Part shown: one piece after another, positions 16,177 to 26,451 of the stretch | How positions within the stretch are numbered: position 1 is the stretch's first letter | Layout of the letters: each line of letters opens with the position of its first letter | DNA from: Chryseobacterium sp. ERMR1:04 | Lineage (GTDB): Bacteria > Bacteroidota > Bacteroidia > Flavobacteriales > Weeksellaceae | Direction of reading: 5' to 3' | DNA: 64,000 nt | Assembly: GCF_001297705.1 (NCBI RefSeq) | Contig: NZ_LIRF01000010.1 | Span: 129,001 to 193,000, forward strand | Translations under genes and position numbers: made by a program | The notes under the pieces: model-generated | What the model saw: the letters and a program-made list of their open reading frames with translations, nothing else | What the model was told of the DNA's origin: nothing | Databases searched by the model: none

Positions 16177-16580
16177 GTTTTAGCGGAATATTTTTTTAAA
16201 TAAAACATAAATAATCTTGAAATAATCGGTTTTTAGGGCGTGTTTTATTTCTATGTAATCAGTTTATATTTCTGATTGTATGGGAGTTAATTTTACTAAA
16301 TGAACGTTTTTTTAATATTGTAAATTAGGTGAATATTTTTTTAATTAAATAGAAAAGAGTGAGTGATTTTATGACTAATAAGGCTGTTTTATGTAAAATT
16401 GGCTCTAATGATTTTCAACATTGGAATATGAACTGCTCTTTTTTTGCTTAAAAAATTATGTATTTTTGTCTCCTGTTTATGGGAGATGCCGATTGGGTTT
16501 CCATTTTTTTTACTCAAAACAAAGATTTAAAATGAGTTGAATAGAAACTTTATTTTAAATGAAATAACAATAAGAATCAA
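16177..16580. other. AT-rich intergenic region upstream of the sensor kinase
   Basis: No gene was found. TATTTTTG (16461-16468) is a candidate plus-strand -7 element. It is followed at once by a small hairpin, TCTCC (16469-16473) with GGAGA (16482-16486), which would sit at the transcript 5' end. The kinase TTG lies about 110 bases further on. Confidence 0.4.
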
Positions 16581-18163
16581 TTGAAGATTAATTTTAAACA
16601 CGCACTCACCCAAAGATCTGTTTTTATAGCGGCTTTGTCAGCTTGTTTAATTGCAGTGGTGGCATTTGCGATTCTGAGTCTTCTCATTACGCATGACAGC
16701 CGAAAAAATAATGAAGAATTTGCAAGAAAAACCTTTTTACGAAAGTATGAAACCGTAGAAAAAGAGTTTAGAAATATTGAAGATTATCAATATCTGCTTC
16801 GTGCTCTGGTTCAGAAAGACGGTCTGAAAAATTATAAAGATTACTCTTCTGTTTTAAATAATTTAAACCGCAGACGCAAACTTGTTCCTTACAGTTGGTA
16901 TTACTATTATAATGGCGTTTCTGGTGAATCGCCCAACAAAGACCTTTTATCTGATGTTCTTAAAAAAGATGAAACAGTAGAGAAGTATATCAAAATAAAA
17001 AATAGAGTACCCGGTAATTTCAACAACTATTTAATTACGCATAACGACAGTATTTATTGGTTAAGTTATGATTCCTTGGTACAGTCTAACAAAAATATGC
17101 TCTATTACGGTTCTGCGGTGAGCTTGGATAATCTTCATCAATATTTTGCGACGATTGATCAGTCTCCCAATACATACACGTATGTTTTTTCAAAAGAAGG
17201 GGTTTGTATCACACACCCGATAAACAGTATTTGGGAAAGAATATTTTTGATTTTACAGATATTCAGCCCAAAGATACCTTAAGCAGTAAAACAGAACTGG
17301 GATATACCGAAAGAAATACTATTTCTGAGTATCTTGATGTGGAAGTTATCCGATTTATTAAACCTTTAAAAACAGATAATTTTGAAGGATATGCAGTGGT
17401 AAATTATGTCAGTTTCCTGATTGATGAAAGCGTGAATCAAACGAAAAGATATACCGTTTATATTTTTCTGGCCGCCTTGGTTCTTATTTTAACAGTGTTT
17501 ATTTTGTTTTATAGGGCTACGAATATTGCGTATCAGGAAAAAGAAAAGATACAGTCTGAAAAGAATTTACTTCTTGTTGAGAATGAAAAAATGCACAGAG
17601 ACGAAGCATTAAACCAGCTTCAGCAGCTTAAGAATAATATCAATCCGCATTTTCTGTTCAATTCACTGAATTCTCTTTATATGTTGATTGGCCTCAATAG
17701 AGAGAATGCACAGAAATTTACGATGAATCTTTCTAAGATTTATAGATATCTTATTGTTCCTCCAAGAGAAAATATTGTTCCCGTATCGCAGGAAATTAGT
17801 TTTATTAAACAGTATATGGATCTTCTGAAAAGTAGGTTTGATGAAGAAATTAGTTTTGAATTAATTATCAATAATGAAGAAAGTTTAGAAAAGCGAATTC
17901 CTTATTTATCTCTTCAGTTGGTTACTGAAAATGCAATAAAACATAATATTGCAACAATAGATAATCCTTTAGCGATTACAATTACCGTTGAGAAAGGTGG
18001 AGTTATTGTAAAGAATACATGGCAGCCGAAGACGGAAGAAGTGCAGGGAGAACGGTTCGGATTAGATTATTTAAGTCAAATATATGGGTATTTCAAGAAT
18101 AATGATCTGAATATATATATAGAAGGTGGATATTTTATCTGTTTCTTACCTTTAATGGATTAA
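16581..18163 (+). pseudogene. LytS/YehU-type sensor histidine kinase, frameshifted
   Basis: Two overlapping frames (16581-17282 and 17204-18163) together encode one kinase of about 527 residues. A first transmembrane helix (about residues 16-38) is followed by a Cache-like periplasmic domain, a second helix and a coiled coil. The His_kinase domain has NINPHFLFNSLN (His near 357) and an N-box LVTENAIKHN. The reading breaks at the CCC run 17216-17218 inside a conserved THPD-x-x-YLGKN sequence. Restoring one base rejoins it, and total length (1583) is one short of a multiple of three. It starts at TTG. The LytTR regulator at 25619 is the likely partner. This is either a real inactivation or an assembly error. 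Confidence 0.82.
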
Positions 18164-18237
18164 ATGGCTAAAAATCCATTCACTCCGATAATTCACCCTT
18201 TCACTCCCTATTAATATAGATATAGTTTCCTAGGTTA

Positions 18238-18245
18238 TAGTTTTG
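18238..18245 (+). promoter_or_regulatory. Promoter -7 element (TAGTTTTG) of the protease-SusCD operon
   Basis: Matches TAnnTTTG and lies 49 bases before the metalloprotease ATG. The preceding kinase gene ended 75 bases upstream, so the operon appears to start here. Confidence 0.55.
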
Positions 18246-18294
18246 CCGATAGAAACCAAGATATCTCATATTGGGCATGAATTGTACTATTTTA

Positions 18295-20859
18295 ATGAAG
18301 AATTACAGGCTTGTACTGTATCTAGGGCTTGCTATGGCTTCGCCGGCAGCATTTGCACAGAAAAAAGATACTGTAAAAACTGATAAAGAAAAATCTGCTA
18401 AAACAGATGTTTCCTCAAAAAAAACGAAGAAAATTGAAGAACTGATCAAGAAAGGAACTTATAAAAAAGGTCTTTTTAATACGATTAAGGTAAAAACGGA
18501 TATTTATTTTGAAATTCCGGATAGTTTAATGGGGCGTCAGTTTTTGGTAGTTAATAAACTATCCCAAGTTCCGATGCAGGTGAATGAAGCGGGGTTAAAT
18601 AAAGGAATGAATTATGAAAATAAAGTAATTTCTTTCCACCGTGATGCTGTAGCCAAAAAAGTTTGGGTTAAAACAGTAGTTCCACAAGTATCGTCTCCAA
18701 AAAATGATGTTATTACAAGATCTGTTAAAGACAATTTCTCAGAATCTGTAATTGAGGTTTTTGATATCGAGGCACAGAATAATGATTCTACTTCGGTAGC
18801 CATTAAAGTAAATAAAGTTTTTGACGGGAACCAAAAAAGTTTCAACGATGTTTTAGCAAATGTTGGGCTTGGTGGATCCGTAAAATCAAACCTTTCTTAT
18901 ATTGAAAACGTAAAGACGTTTCCTCAGAACCTTGTTGTAAAATCTCAATTAACGACAACGGTAAATGAAGGAGGGGTAGATTTACCTGTGACACTTGGTG
19001 TTACCAGCAATATCGTATTGCTTTCTAAAACTCCAATGAATTCAAGAACTGATGATCCTAGAGTTGGTTTTTTCAGTGAAAAGCATTGGTCTTTCAATGA
19101 CCGTCAGCAAAGAATGGATGAAAAACGTTTCATTACAAGATGGCGTTTGGAACCCAAAGATGAAGATAGAGAAAAGTATCTGAGAGGAGAGTTGGTAGAG
19201 CCTAAGAAGCCTATCGTTTATTATATTGATCCTGCCACACCTATCCAATGGCGTGAAAAAATTATTGCAGGAGTTTACGATTGGCAGGCTGCTTTTGAAA
19301 AAGCAGGTTTTAAAAATGCCGTTATCGCAAAAATGCCGGATGACAAAGATAAAGACTTTGATATTGATGATGTAAGATATTCGGTAATTACGTATGCTGC
19401 TTCACCTAAATCAAACGCGATGGGACCTTCAGTGGTAGATCCTAGAAGTGGTGAAATTATTGAGTCAGATATTATTTGGTGGCATAACGTAATGACTTCT
19501 CTTCAGGAATGGATGAGAATTCAGACAGGGCCAATTGATCCTAAAGCCAGAGGAAATGTATTTAGTGATGAGCACATGGGCGAAGCTATTCGTTTTGTTT
19601 CATCTCATGAAGTAGGACATACGTTTGGATTAAAACATAATATGGGCTCTTCATTTGCCTTTCCGGTAGATTCATTACGTTCAAAAGAATTTACAGACAG
19701 AATGGGAGGTACCGCACCTTCAATTATGGATTATGCACGTTACAATTACGTAGCGCAGCCTGAAGATGGTGTTACGGCAATTACTCCAAAAATCGGTATT
19801 TACGATAAATATGCTATTGAATGGGGTTACCGCTGGTATCCTGATGCAGTGACTGAGAAAAAAGCACTGAAAAACTTAATAGAAAAGCACCAGGATGATC
19901 CTACCTATTTCTATGGAGAACAGCAAAGTTATTTAGAAACCATTGATCCTCGTTCACAATCTGAAGATTTAGGTGATGATGCGATGAAGGCCAGTGAATA
20001 TGGAATGAAAAACTTAAAGATTGTTGTAGATAATCTTTTAAAATGGACGTATGAAGATGGGAAAAGCTATACCGATTCAGGTAAGCTGTATTTGGGAGCT
20101 ATCGGACAATGGGACTTGTACACAGGTCACGTTATGGCGAATGTAGGAGGGATTTATTTAGATAATACTGTTTTTGGAAGTAAGAAAAAAGCTTACGAGC
20201 CGGTGCCTGCTGGAATTCAGAAAAGAGCGGTTGATTACTTAATCAATAATTCGATAAACCTTCCGGAATGGTTGTTTTTCAATCCAATTACTGAGAAAAC
20301 GTATGCGGTTAAAAACTCTCCAATGGGTCCATTTGAACAGACTCCGTATAATCTAGCAAGAGGAATGCAGTATGGTAATTTGTATTCTTTGTTTATGGAT
20401 GACCGTCTGTTGAGAATGCTTGAAAATGAATTGAAACATCAGGTTTCAGGTTCGAAGGAAGAAGTTTACACGGTAGACAATTTATTCGAACAAGTGAGAG
20501 GTTCAATTTTCAATAAGAAAGGAAGCTTAACGATTCTTGAAAAGATGACACAGAAAAATTATGTGGATGCTTTGATTGTTTCGGTTAATAAATTATTTGA
20601 AAAAACTGCTGTGAAAGGATTAAAGGTAGATCAGAACTTGAATATTCCGATGATCTGTAATTTCCAGGAAGAAGCTCAAAGTCTTAGAAATATTAATTAT
20701 TCATCAATGAAAAGGGTATCTGAAGTTACTACTTATAAAAGAGCAGAACTACAGAAGGTGTTGAATGTATTGAATAGAAGTAAAAATAAAGGAGATGATG
20801 CCTCTAGGGCTCATTATGCTGACTTAATCATCCGTATTAAAGAGGCATTAAACAAATAA
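18295..20859 (+). CDS. Exported zinc-dependent metalloprotease (DUF5117/DUF4953 type)
   Basis: An 854-residue exported metallopeptidase. Residues 1-22 form a signal peptide (GLAMASPAAFAQ). The metzincin zinc site is HEVGHTFGLKH with H438, H442 and H448 and catalytic E439. Downstream SIMDYARYNY supplies the Met-turn. The long N-terminal region fits the DUF5117 domain usual in this Bacteroidota family. ATG 18295 is preferred to TTG 18271 because it starts the signal peptide directly. The next gene starts seven bases after the stop and encodes SusC, so the enzyme probably digests proteins whose peptides the SusCD pair imports. Confidence 0.9.
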   Translation: MKNYRLVLYLGLAMASPAAFAQKKDTVKTDKEKSAKTDVSSKKTKKIEELIKKGTYKKGLFNTIKVKTDIYFEIPDSLMGRQFLVVNKLSQVPMQVNEAGLNKGMNYENKVISFHRDAVAKKVWVKTVVPQVSSPKNDVITRSVKDNFSESVIEVFDIEAQNNDSTSVAIKVNKVFDGNQKSFNDVLANVGLGGSVKSNLSYIENVKTFPQNLVVKSQLTTTVNEGGVDLPVTLGVTSNIVLLSKTPMNSRTDDPRVGFFSEKHWSFNDRQQRMDEKRFITRWRLEPKDEDREKYLRGELVEPKKPIVYYIDPATPIQWREKIIAGVYDWQAAFEKAGFKNAVIAKMPDDKDKDFDIDDVRYSVITYAASPKSNAMGPSVVDPRSGEIIESDIIWWHNVMTSLQEWMRIQTGPIDPKARGNVFSDEHMGEAIRFVSSHEVGHTFGLKHNMGSSFAFPVDSLRSKEFTDRMGGTAPSIMDYARYNYVAQPEDGVTAITPKIGIYDKYAIEWGYRWYPDAVTEKKALKNLIEKHQDDPTYFYGEQQSYLETIDPRSQSEDLGDDAMKASEYGMKNLKIVVDNLLKWTYEDGKSYTDSGKLYLGAIGQWDLYTGHVMANVGGIYLDNTVFGSKKKAYEPVPAGIQKRAVDYLINNSINLPEWLFFNPITEKTYAVKNSPMGPFEQTPYNLARGMQYGNLYSLFMDDRLLRMLENELKHQVSGSKEEVYTVDNLFEQVRGSIFNKKGSLTILEKMTQKNYVDALIVSVNKLFEKTAVKGLKVDQNLNIPMICNFQEEAQSLRNINYSSMKRVSEVTTYKRAELQKVLNVLNRSKNKGDDASRAHYADLIIRIKEALNK

Positions 20860-20865
20860 TCGGAT

Positions 20866-23800
20866 ATGAATAAAACGTTTATACTTTTACCTCTTTTGGT
20901 TGCTAATATTGCGTTAGCTCAAGAAAAGAAAACAATCACGGGGAAGATCCAGGATGGAGATACTTCACGTATGATTGCCGGAGCATCTGTAAAGATCGAA
21001 ACGCAGTCTATTTCTACCAAGACCAACCAAAAAGGAATTATCGAAAGTGTCTCGATAGGGACAGTAACAGATAAAAATGGAAAATTTATCTTAGAAGTGC
21101 CTGCAGATACAAAGTCTGTATTGGTGAGTTCTCTAGGATACGAGTCCAGAACCATTCAGATTGATGAAGGGAAGAATGACTATCATATAACATTAGTTCC
21201 TGTTTTAAGTGCTGAGCTTTCTGAAAAAAATAATATTCAGGAAGTAATCATTACGGGATATCAGAAGATTGAAAAACGTAAGCAGACTTCAGCGGTTTCA
21301 ACCGTTAAGATGGATAATATTAATCAGGCTGGTGTTGCCAGTGTAGATCAAATGTTAGCAGGACAAATTGCCGGTGTAGCCGTTACACCTGAAACCGGAG
21401 CTCCCGGAAGCCCTGCAAAAATCAGAATACGTGGAACAGCTTCTCTTTCAGGGCCACAAGATCCTTTATGGGTGATTGATGGACTTCCGTTAGAAGGAAA
21501 TGATGTGCCTAACTTTACCGATAAGGATAATATTGATCAGCTTCAGAATTTTTCTATCGCAGGATTAAACCCTAATGATATTGAAGATATTACCATCTTG
21601 AAAGATGCTGCGGCTACGGCTATTTATGGGGCAAGAGCAGCAAATGGGGTAATTTCTATTACAACAAAAAGAGGAAAAAAAGGAAGTTTAAAATTGAACT
21701 TCTCTGCAGATACTTTTGTTACGGCACGTCCTGATTTTGGTAAACTTAATCTTTTAAATGCATCTGAAAAAGTAGATTTAGAATTAATGCTTGCCGACCG
21801 TACCGACTTAACGTATCGTACTGATAAAGGGGAGGTGATGAGAATTTTAACCAAAAACGGTCAGCTTGATGCCTATAGAAACGGAGGTTTAGATGCGTTG
21901 AATATGTTGACGCGTCAGCAAATCGATGGGTTAAGAAACAGCAATACAGATTGGGGAAAATTATTGTACCGAAATGCAATCAATAAACAATACGGAATAA
22001 GTCTTTCCGGAGGTAGTGACCGTTCAGATTATTATTTCTCCCTAGGATATTATGATGAAGAGGGGACAACAATCGGGACAGGTTTCGAGCGTTATAACTT
22101 AACGTTGAAAAATAATTATAAGATAAGTGATAAACTTAATTTTGGAGTGTCTGTTTTCGGTACGCAAAGTGAGAGGAAATCATTTGTTACAGATGCTGAT
22201 GCTTCTATTAGTCCGATTAACTATTCAAGAAATGCAAATCCTTATCTGAGTCCTTATAATGCAGATGGAAGTTACAGATATGATCAGGATATCGATGGTT
22301 TTGAAAACAGATACATCCCTTTCAACTTTTTAGAAGAAAGAGAAAATACAAGTTACACGCTGAAAAATCAGTCATTAAAAGCGATTTTCGATTTAGAATA
22401 CAAAGTATCAAAAGGTCTGAAGATTACTTCACAGTTAGGACTTCAGTACGATGGGAATCAGACAGAGAAATTTGCAGCTCAGAATACCTACTTTACCAGA
22501 AAGATGAAAGAAGGAACCCGTTATTATAAAGATGGCGCGTACCGTTACTTTTTGCCGGATGGTGGGGTGAAACAAAATTGGGATAATAATTTCTTCCAAT
22601 ACAACTGGAAATTGCAGGGAAGCTACAGTACAAAAATTAATTCAGTACATGAGATTGATTTAATGGCTGGAACTGAACTTCGTAAAACAGAGGATAACAC
22701 AACGGTTACAAGAGCGTTCGGTTATGATTCTGAGACAAGAAGAGCGACAGCAATTGTTTTCCCAAGCTCGAATTTTGCAGCGGAAAGAAAATATGAAACC
22801 TACCGCGAAATGCCTCCAATTGAGAACGCATACGCTTCTATGTTCGCAACCGCTTCCTATACCTACGATCAGAAATATACTTTCTTCGGAAGTGTGAGAT
22901 ATGACGGGACTAATTTATTCGGGGTTAATAAAAAATACAAATACCTTCCGATCTGGGCGGTTTCTGGTTCTTGGTTAGTAACGAAAGAAAACTTTATGAA
23001 AGATCTTTCTGTTATTTCTAACCTTAGATTAAGAGCTTCTTATGGATTACAGGGAAATATAGACCGTAACACCTCACCGTTCTTTATTGGTGAATACAGT
23101 GATGCAACTATTCTTCCTGGTGGGAAAGAAAATATTATCAATGTCATCAGTCCTCCAAACGATAAACTTCGTTGGGAAAAAACGACGAATGTGAATTTCG
23201 GATTAGATTTAGGTGTATTCCAGAATCGTATCAACCTTACCGCAGATGTTTACAGCAGAAAAGGGACCGATATGATCAGTATGAAAGAAACACCTCTTGA
23301 AACAGGTTTTGAATATACGATGATGAACTGGGGAAGCTTAACCAACAAAGGTTTTGAATTGGCGCTTTCTACCAGAAACATCAATAAAGAGAATTTCAAA
23401 TGGTCTACAACCATCAATTTTGCGCATAACAAGAGTAATGTATTGAGCGAGCAACCTCGTGACAATGCCTTGCTTCCTTCCAGAGAAGGTCTTCCGGTAA
23501 ACGCTGTTTTTGCATTGAAAACTGCAGGAATGGATGAGAACGGAAACCCAATGTTCTGGAAAGGAAATGAAAAAATGAAGATTGAAGATTTCTTTGCATT
23601 GTATGATGTATATGCAGATTTTCTTCCTGGCCAGTTGGTTGATTCAAAGCTGTCCAACGCAGAACTAAGAAGTCTTTTTACCTATGTTGGAGACAGAGAT
23701 CCTAAGTTTACAGGAGGGATTATCAATACATTTAAAATAAAAAATTTCGACTTTACTGTTTCTGCTACTTTTAACCTGAAGCAAACCGTAATGCAAACAC

Positions 23801-24207
23801 CTTCTTACCGTGGAATGGAATTGGACAGAGGAAGAAATTATACAAAAGATATCTACCAGGCAGGCGGTTCACTTCCGGGTATTACCAGTCCTGATATGGA
23901 AACTAACCCAGGTTGGATGGGGAATAAATGGCTTTCTGACAATCGTTCTAATGCCTACAGTCTTCTTGATATTTGGGCAAAAGAAATCAGCTATGTAAGA
24001 ATTAGCAGCATTCGTTTAGGATATACGTTGCCTAAAGAATTTACAAGTCCTATGGGAATCAGTGCTTTGAGATTAAGTATTGAAGGTCGTAACCTGTTTG
24101 TATTCAGCAATGGATATAAAGGATATTTCGATCCGGAAACATACGGTAATATTTATGCACAGCCAATTACCAAGTCGGTTACAGTAGGATTTAATGTTTC
24201 TTTTTAA
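20866..24207 (+). CDS. SusC/RagA-family TonB-dependent outer-membrane transporter
   Basis: A 1113-residue outer-membrane transporter. A signal peptide (residues 1-19, ANIALAQ) precedes a carboxypeptidase-D-like domain with VTDKNGKFILEVP and SSLGYESRTI. Next come a TonB box/plug region (VIITGYQKIEKRKQTSAVST, KIRIRGTASLSGPQDPLWVIDG, ILKDAAATAIYGARAANGVI) and a 22-strand barrel. It should draw TonB energy to import large substrates together with the SusD lipoprotein encoded next. Neighbouring protease suggests peptides rather than glycans. It is the middle gene of a tight three-gene operon. Confidence 0.95.
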   Translation: MNKTFILLPLLVANIALAQEKKTITGKIQDGDTSRMIAGASVKIETQSISTKTNQKGIIESVSIGTVTDKNGKFILEVPADTKSVLVSSLGYESRTIQIDEGKNDYHITLVPVLSAELSEKNNIQEVIITGYQKIEKRKQTSAVSTVKMDNINQAGVASVDQMLAGQIAGVAVTPETGAPGSPAKIRIRGTASLSGPQDPLWVIDGLPLEGNDVPNFTDKDNIDQLQNFSIAGLNPNDIEDITILKDAAATAIYGARAANGVISITTKRGKKGSLKLNFSADTFVTARPDFGKLNLLNASEKVDLELMLADRTDLTYRTDKGEVMRILTKNGQLDAYRNGGLDALNMLTRQQIDGLRNSNTDWGKLLYRNAINKQYGISLSGGSDRSDYYFSLGYYDEEGTTIGTGFERYNLTLKNNYKISDKLNFGVSVFGTQSERKSFVTDADASISPINYSRNANPYLSPYNADGSYRYDQDIDGFENRYIPFNFLEERENTSYTLKNQSLKAIFDLEYKVSKGLKITSQLGLQYDGNQTEKFAAQNTYFTRKMKEGTRYYKDGAYRYFLPDGGVKQNWDNNFFQYNWKLQGSYSTKINSVHEIDLMAGTELRKTEDNTTVTRAFGYDSETRRATAIVFPSSNFAAERKYETYREMPPIENAYASMFATASYTYDQKYTFFGSVRYDGTNLFGVNKKYKYLPIWAVSGSWLVTKENFMKDLSVISNLRLRASYGLQGNIDRNTSPFFIGEYSDATILPGGKENIINVISPPNDKLRWEKTTNVNFGLDLGVFQNRINLTADVYSRKGTDMISMKETPLETGFEYTMMNWGSLTNKGFELALSTRNINKENFKWSTTINFAHNKSNVLSEQPRDNALLPSREGLPVNAVFALKTAGMDENGNPMFWKGNEKMKIEDFFALYDVYADFLPGQLVDSKLSNAELRSLFTYVGDRDPKFTGGIINTFKIKNFDFTVSATFNLKQTVMQTPSYRGMELDRGRNYTKDIYQAGGSLPGITSPDMETNPGWMGNKWLSDNRSNAYSLLDIWAKEISYVRISSIRLGYTLPKEFTSPMGISALRLSIEGRNLFVFSNGYKGYFDPETYGNIYAQPITKSVTVGFNVSF

Positions 24208-24218
24208 AATTGAAAAAA

Positions 24219-25538
24219 ATGAGAAAAATTACAACATTCATTGCGGTTGCAGCACTAAGTTTTTCCAGTATAGGATGCGATCGTTTTTTAGATATTCAAC
24301 CTGAAGGGAAAATTATTCCTATGGACGTGGAAGATTATCGTAAGGTACTGACTTCGGCATATGCAAAATATCCGATTCACAGATCTCTGGTGGCTCTTCG
24401 TACAGATGAGCTTAATGTAGACGAAAATACAAGTGACTTTATTGCGTATCGTGAAATCGCGATGTGGAAAGATACCAATAACGATCAATCAACAATAGAA
24501 TTTCCTTGGGTAAGCTTTTATTCCGTGGTCTTTTATCTGAACCAGATCATCAATGAAGGAAGCAAAACTATGGCAGAATCTCCTGAAAAGCAGCAGATTT
24601 TAGCAGAAGCTTATGCGCTTCGTGCGTATGTTTATTTTGATATGGTTAATTTATACGGGAAACCTTATAATGCCGCTACAGCATCTCAGGATAGAGGAGT
24701 GCCTATTAATTTAGAAATTGATCTTGAGCAGGTTTTAAAACCTTCCAGCGTACAGGAAGTTTATAATCAGGTGCATGCAGATACTAAAAAAGCAGATGAG
24801 CTTATGGTAGAGCAGAAGCAGGTATCAGGCATCAATTATAGATTCTCTAAAGTAGCATTATTGGCTTTTGAGGCAAGAACCGCTCTTTATGAAGGAGATT
24901 GGAATAAAGCATTAGGATATGCAGACCAAGTATTGGCGATTAAAGGAGAATTAAGCAATTTAAATACATCCAATACAGCGCCTAATCATTATGCTTCGGT
25001 AGAATCTATCATGGCTCTGGACAATGCATTTAACAGTGCGGTACAGAATTTATCGTATGCTTCCTCGGATCTGATTTCAAAATATAATACAGCTACAGAT
25101 AAGAGATTTGCCATTTATTTTGAAAAGAATAATAACAAATATAAAGTGATCAAAGGCGGAAGTTCAGATTTCAGAGTGTCTTTCAGAACAGCAGAATTAT
25201 ATTTTATAAAATCTGAAGCATTGGTTAAATTAAACAGACTTGATGAAGCTAAAGAAACCCTTCTTAAAGTGGAAAAAAACAGATACAATGCAGCTGGATA
25301 TGCTTCTGTTCAAAATGACATCAATGCAATGAGCTCTACAGAATTCATGAATTTTATGATGGATGAGAGATTCAGAGAATTTGCATTGGAAGGGCAGCGT
25401 TGGTTTGATTTAAGAAGATTGAATCAGAAAAAAATAACGCATACCATTAACGGACAGGAATATACTCTTTTGCAAAATGACGTAAGGTATACCATAGAGT
25501 TCCCGAAAAGTGCTAAAAAGAATAATCCATTCTTATAA
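24219..25538 (+). CDS. SusD/RagB-family surface lipoprotein
   Basis: A 439-residue lipoprotein with lipobox SSIGC and a mature start CDRFLDIQPEGK, typical of SusD/RagB. TPR-like helices follow, and the C-terminal MDERFREFALEGQRWFDLRR is the most conserved family motif. It caps the SusC barrel at the cell surface and captures substrate. Either TTG 24210 or ATG 24219 could start translation; the ATG gives MRKITTF, a good signal-peptide start. It overlaps no gene and ends the operon, followed by a terminator. Confidence 0.93.
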   Translation: MRKITTFIAVAALSFSSIGCDRFLDIQPEGKIIPMDVEDYRKVLTSAYAKYPIHRSLVALRTDELNVDENTSDFIAYREIAMWKDTNNDQSTIEFPWVSFYSVVFYLNQIINEGSKTMAESPEKQQILAEAYALRAYVYFDMVNLYGKPYNAATASQDRGVPINLEIDLEQVLKPSSVQEVYNQVHADTKKADELMVEQKQVSGINYRFSKVALLAFEARTALYEGDWNKALGYADQVLAIKGELSNLNTSNTAPNHYASVESIMALDNAFNSAVQNLSYASSDLISKYNTATDKRFAIYFEKNNNKYKVIKGGSSDFRVSFRTAELYFIKSEALVKLNRLDEAKETLLKVEKNRYNAAGYASVQNDINAMSSTEFMNFMMDERFREFALEGQRWFDLRRLNQKKITHTINGQEYTLLQNDVRYTIEFPKSAKKNNPFL

Positions 25539-25566
25539 AAAATTAACATTCATATTAATAACCCTG

Positions 25567-25602
25567 AAACCGCTTGAACTTAATTGTTTTAGCGGTTTTT
25601 TT
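25567..25602 (+). terminator. Terminator of the protease-SusCD operon
   Basis: AAACCGCT (25567-25574) pairs with AGCGGTTT (25591-25598) over a 16-base loop, followed by T residues. It overlaps the promoter of the next gene. Confidence 0.8.
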
Positions 25603-25611
25603 GTATTTTTG
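25584..25611 (+). promoter_or_regulatory. Promoter of the LytTR regulator, embedded in a terminator
   Basis: TTG (25584-25586) lies in the terminator loop. After a 17-base spacer comes TATTTTTG (25604-25611). The ATG is only seven bases after the -7 element, so the mRNA is probably leaderless or nearly so. Confidence 0.7.
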
Positions 25612-25618
25612 CAATGTT

Positions 25619-26383
25619 ATGAAAATTGCAATCATAGAAGATGAGCTATTGGCGGTTAATTATCTGAAAGATCTTTTAGATAAACAAAGCATCGTTCCTG
25701 TTACGGAAACGGTGATTCTTCGTTCAAAAAAACAGGCTATAGATTTCTTCAAAAATGATTCTGCGGATCTTATCTTTATGGATATCCATCTTGGTGATGG
25801 CATGAGTCTGGATATTTTTGAGCAGGTGGATCTTTTTACACCGGTTATTTTTATTACCGCATTTGATGAATATGCCATGCGGGTTTTCAAACATTTTACC
25901 ATAGATTATCTCTTAAAACCTTTTGAAGAGGAAGATTTACATAAAGCATTACAAAAATTTATTTCCATAAGAGGGAATTTTGATCCTGAACCTGTATTGA
26001 AGTCTATTTCTACCTTATATCAGGCAGGAAATCCCGAAAAGATGAAGCACTTTATGGTCACAGACGGAAATAAAATCAGGTCTGTAGATGAGGAAAGCAC
26101 CGCTTACTTTTTTGCATCCGGCAAATACTTATTTTTAGCAACATCAGATAATCGAACCTATATTTATGATGATACAATTAAAGATATCATCCATAAATTA
26201 AATGCTCAGCTTTTTTTTAAAATCAACCGCAAGTTTATCATCAATAAAAAAGCAATTGTTGAGATCATTAAACATACAAGCCAAAAGATAGAATTAAAAC
26301 TTTCTCCGGCTCCTGAAATTAATTCGGATGTGTTTATCAGCAAAAGACAGATTACTGAATTTTTACATTGGATTGCCAATTGA
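25619..26383 (+). CDS. LytR/AlgR-type response regulator (receiver-LytTR)
   Basis: A 254-residue DNA-binding response regulator. The receiver domain (about residues 1-120) has the acidic pocket E7-D8-E9, phospho-acceptor D55 in FMDIHLGD, the switch residue in FITAFDEYA, and K in YLLKPFEE. A LytTR DNA-binding domain covers about 155-250 (YIYDDTIKDIIHKL, FFKINRKFIINKKAI). ATG 25619 begins the canonical MKIAIIEDE; the frame extends upstream but only through the terminator/promoter. The broken LytS-type kinase at 16581 is the obvious cognate sensor. The pair brackets the protease-SusCD operon that it likely controls. Confidence 0.93.
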   Translation: MKIAIIEDELLAVNYLKDLLDKQSIVPVTETVILRSKKQAIDFFKNDSADLIFMDIHLGDGMSLDIFEQVDLFTPVIFITAFDEYAMRVFKHFTIDYLLKPFEEEDLHKALQKFISIRGNFDPEPVLKSISTLYQAGNPEKMKHFMVTDGNKIRSVDEESTAYFFASGKYLFLATSDNRTYIYDDTIKDIIHKLNAQLFFKINRKFIINKKAIVEIIKHTSQKIELKLSPAPEINSDVFISKRQITEFLHWIAN

Positions 26384-26451
26384 TGTAAAATTATAAATGT
26401 ATCATACTTTATGGCATACTAGCCTGTAGGTCTAAGACTGTTTATTGTGGT

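Noticed and set aside
18163..18294. TTG 18271 as metalloprotease start
   Set aside because: Adds MGMNCTIL before the signal peptide; ATG 18295 starts it cleanly.
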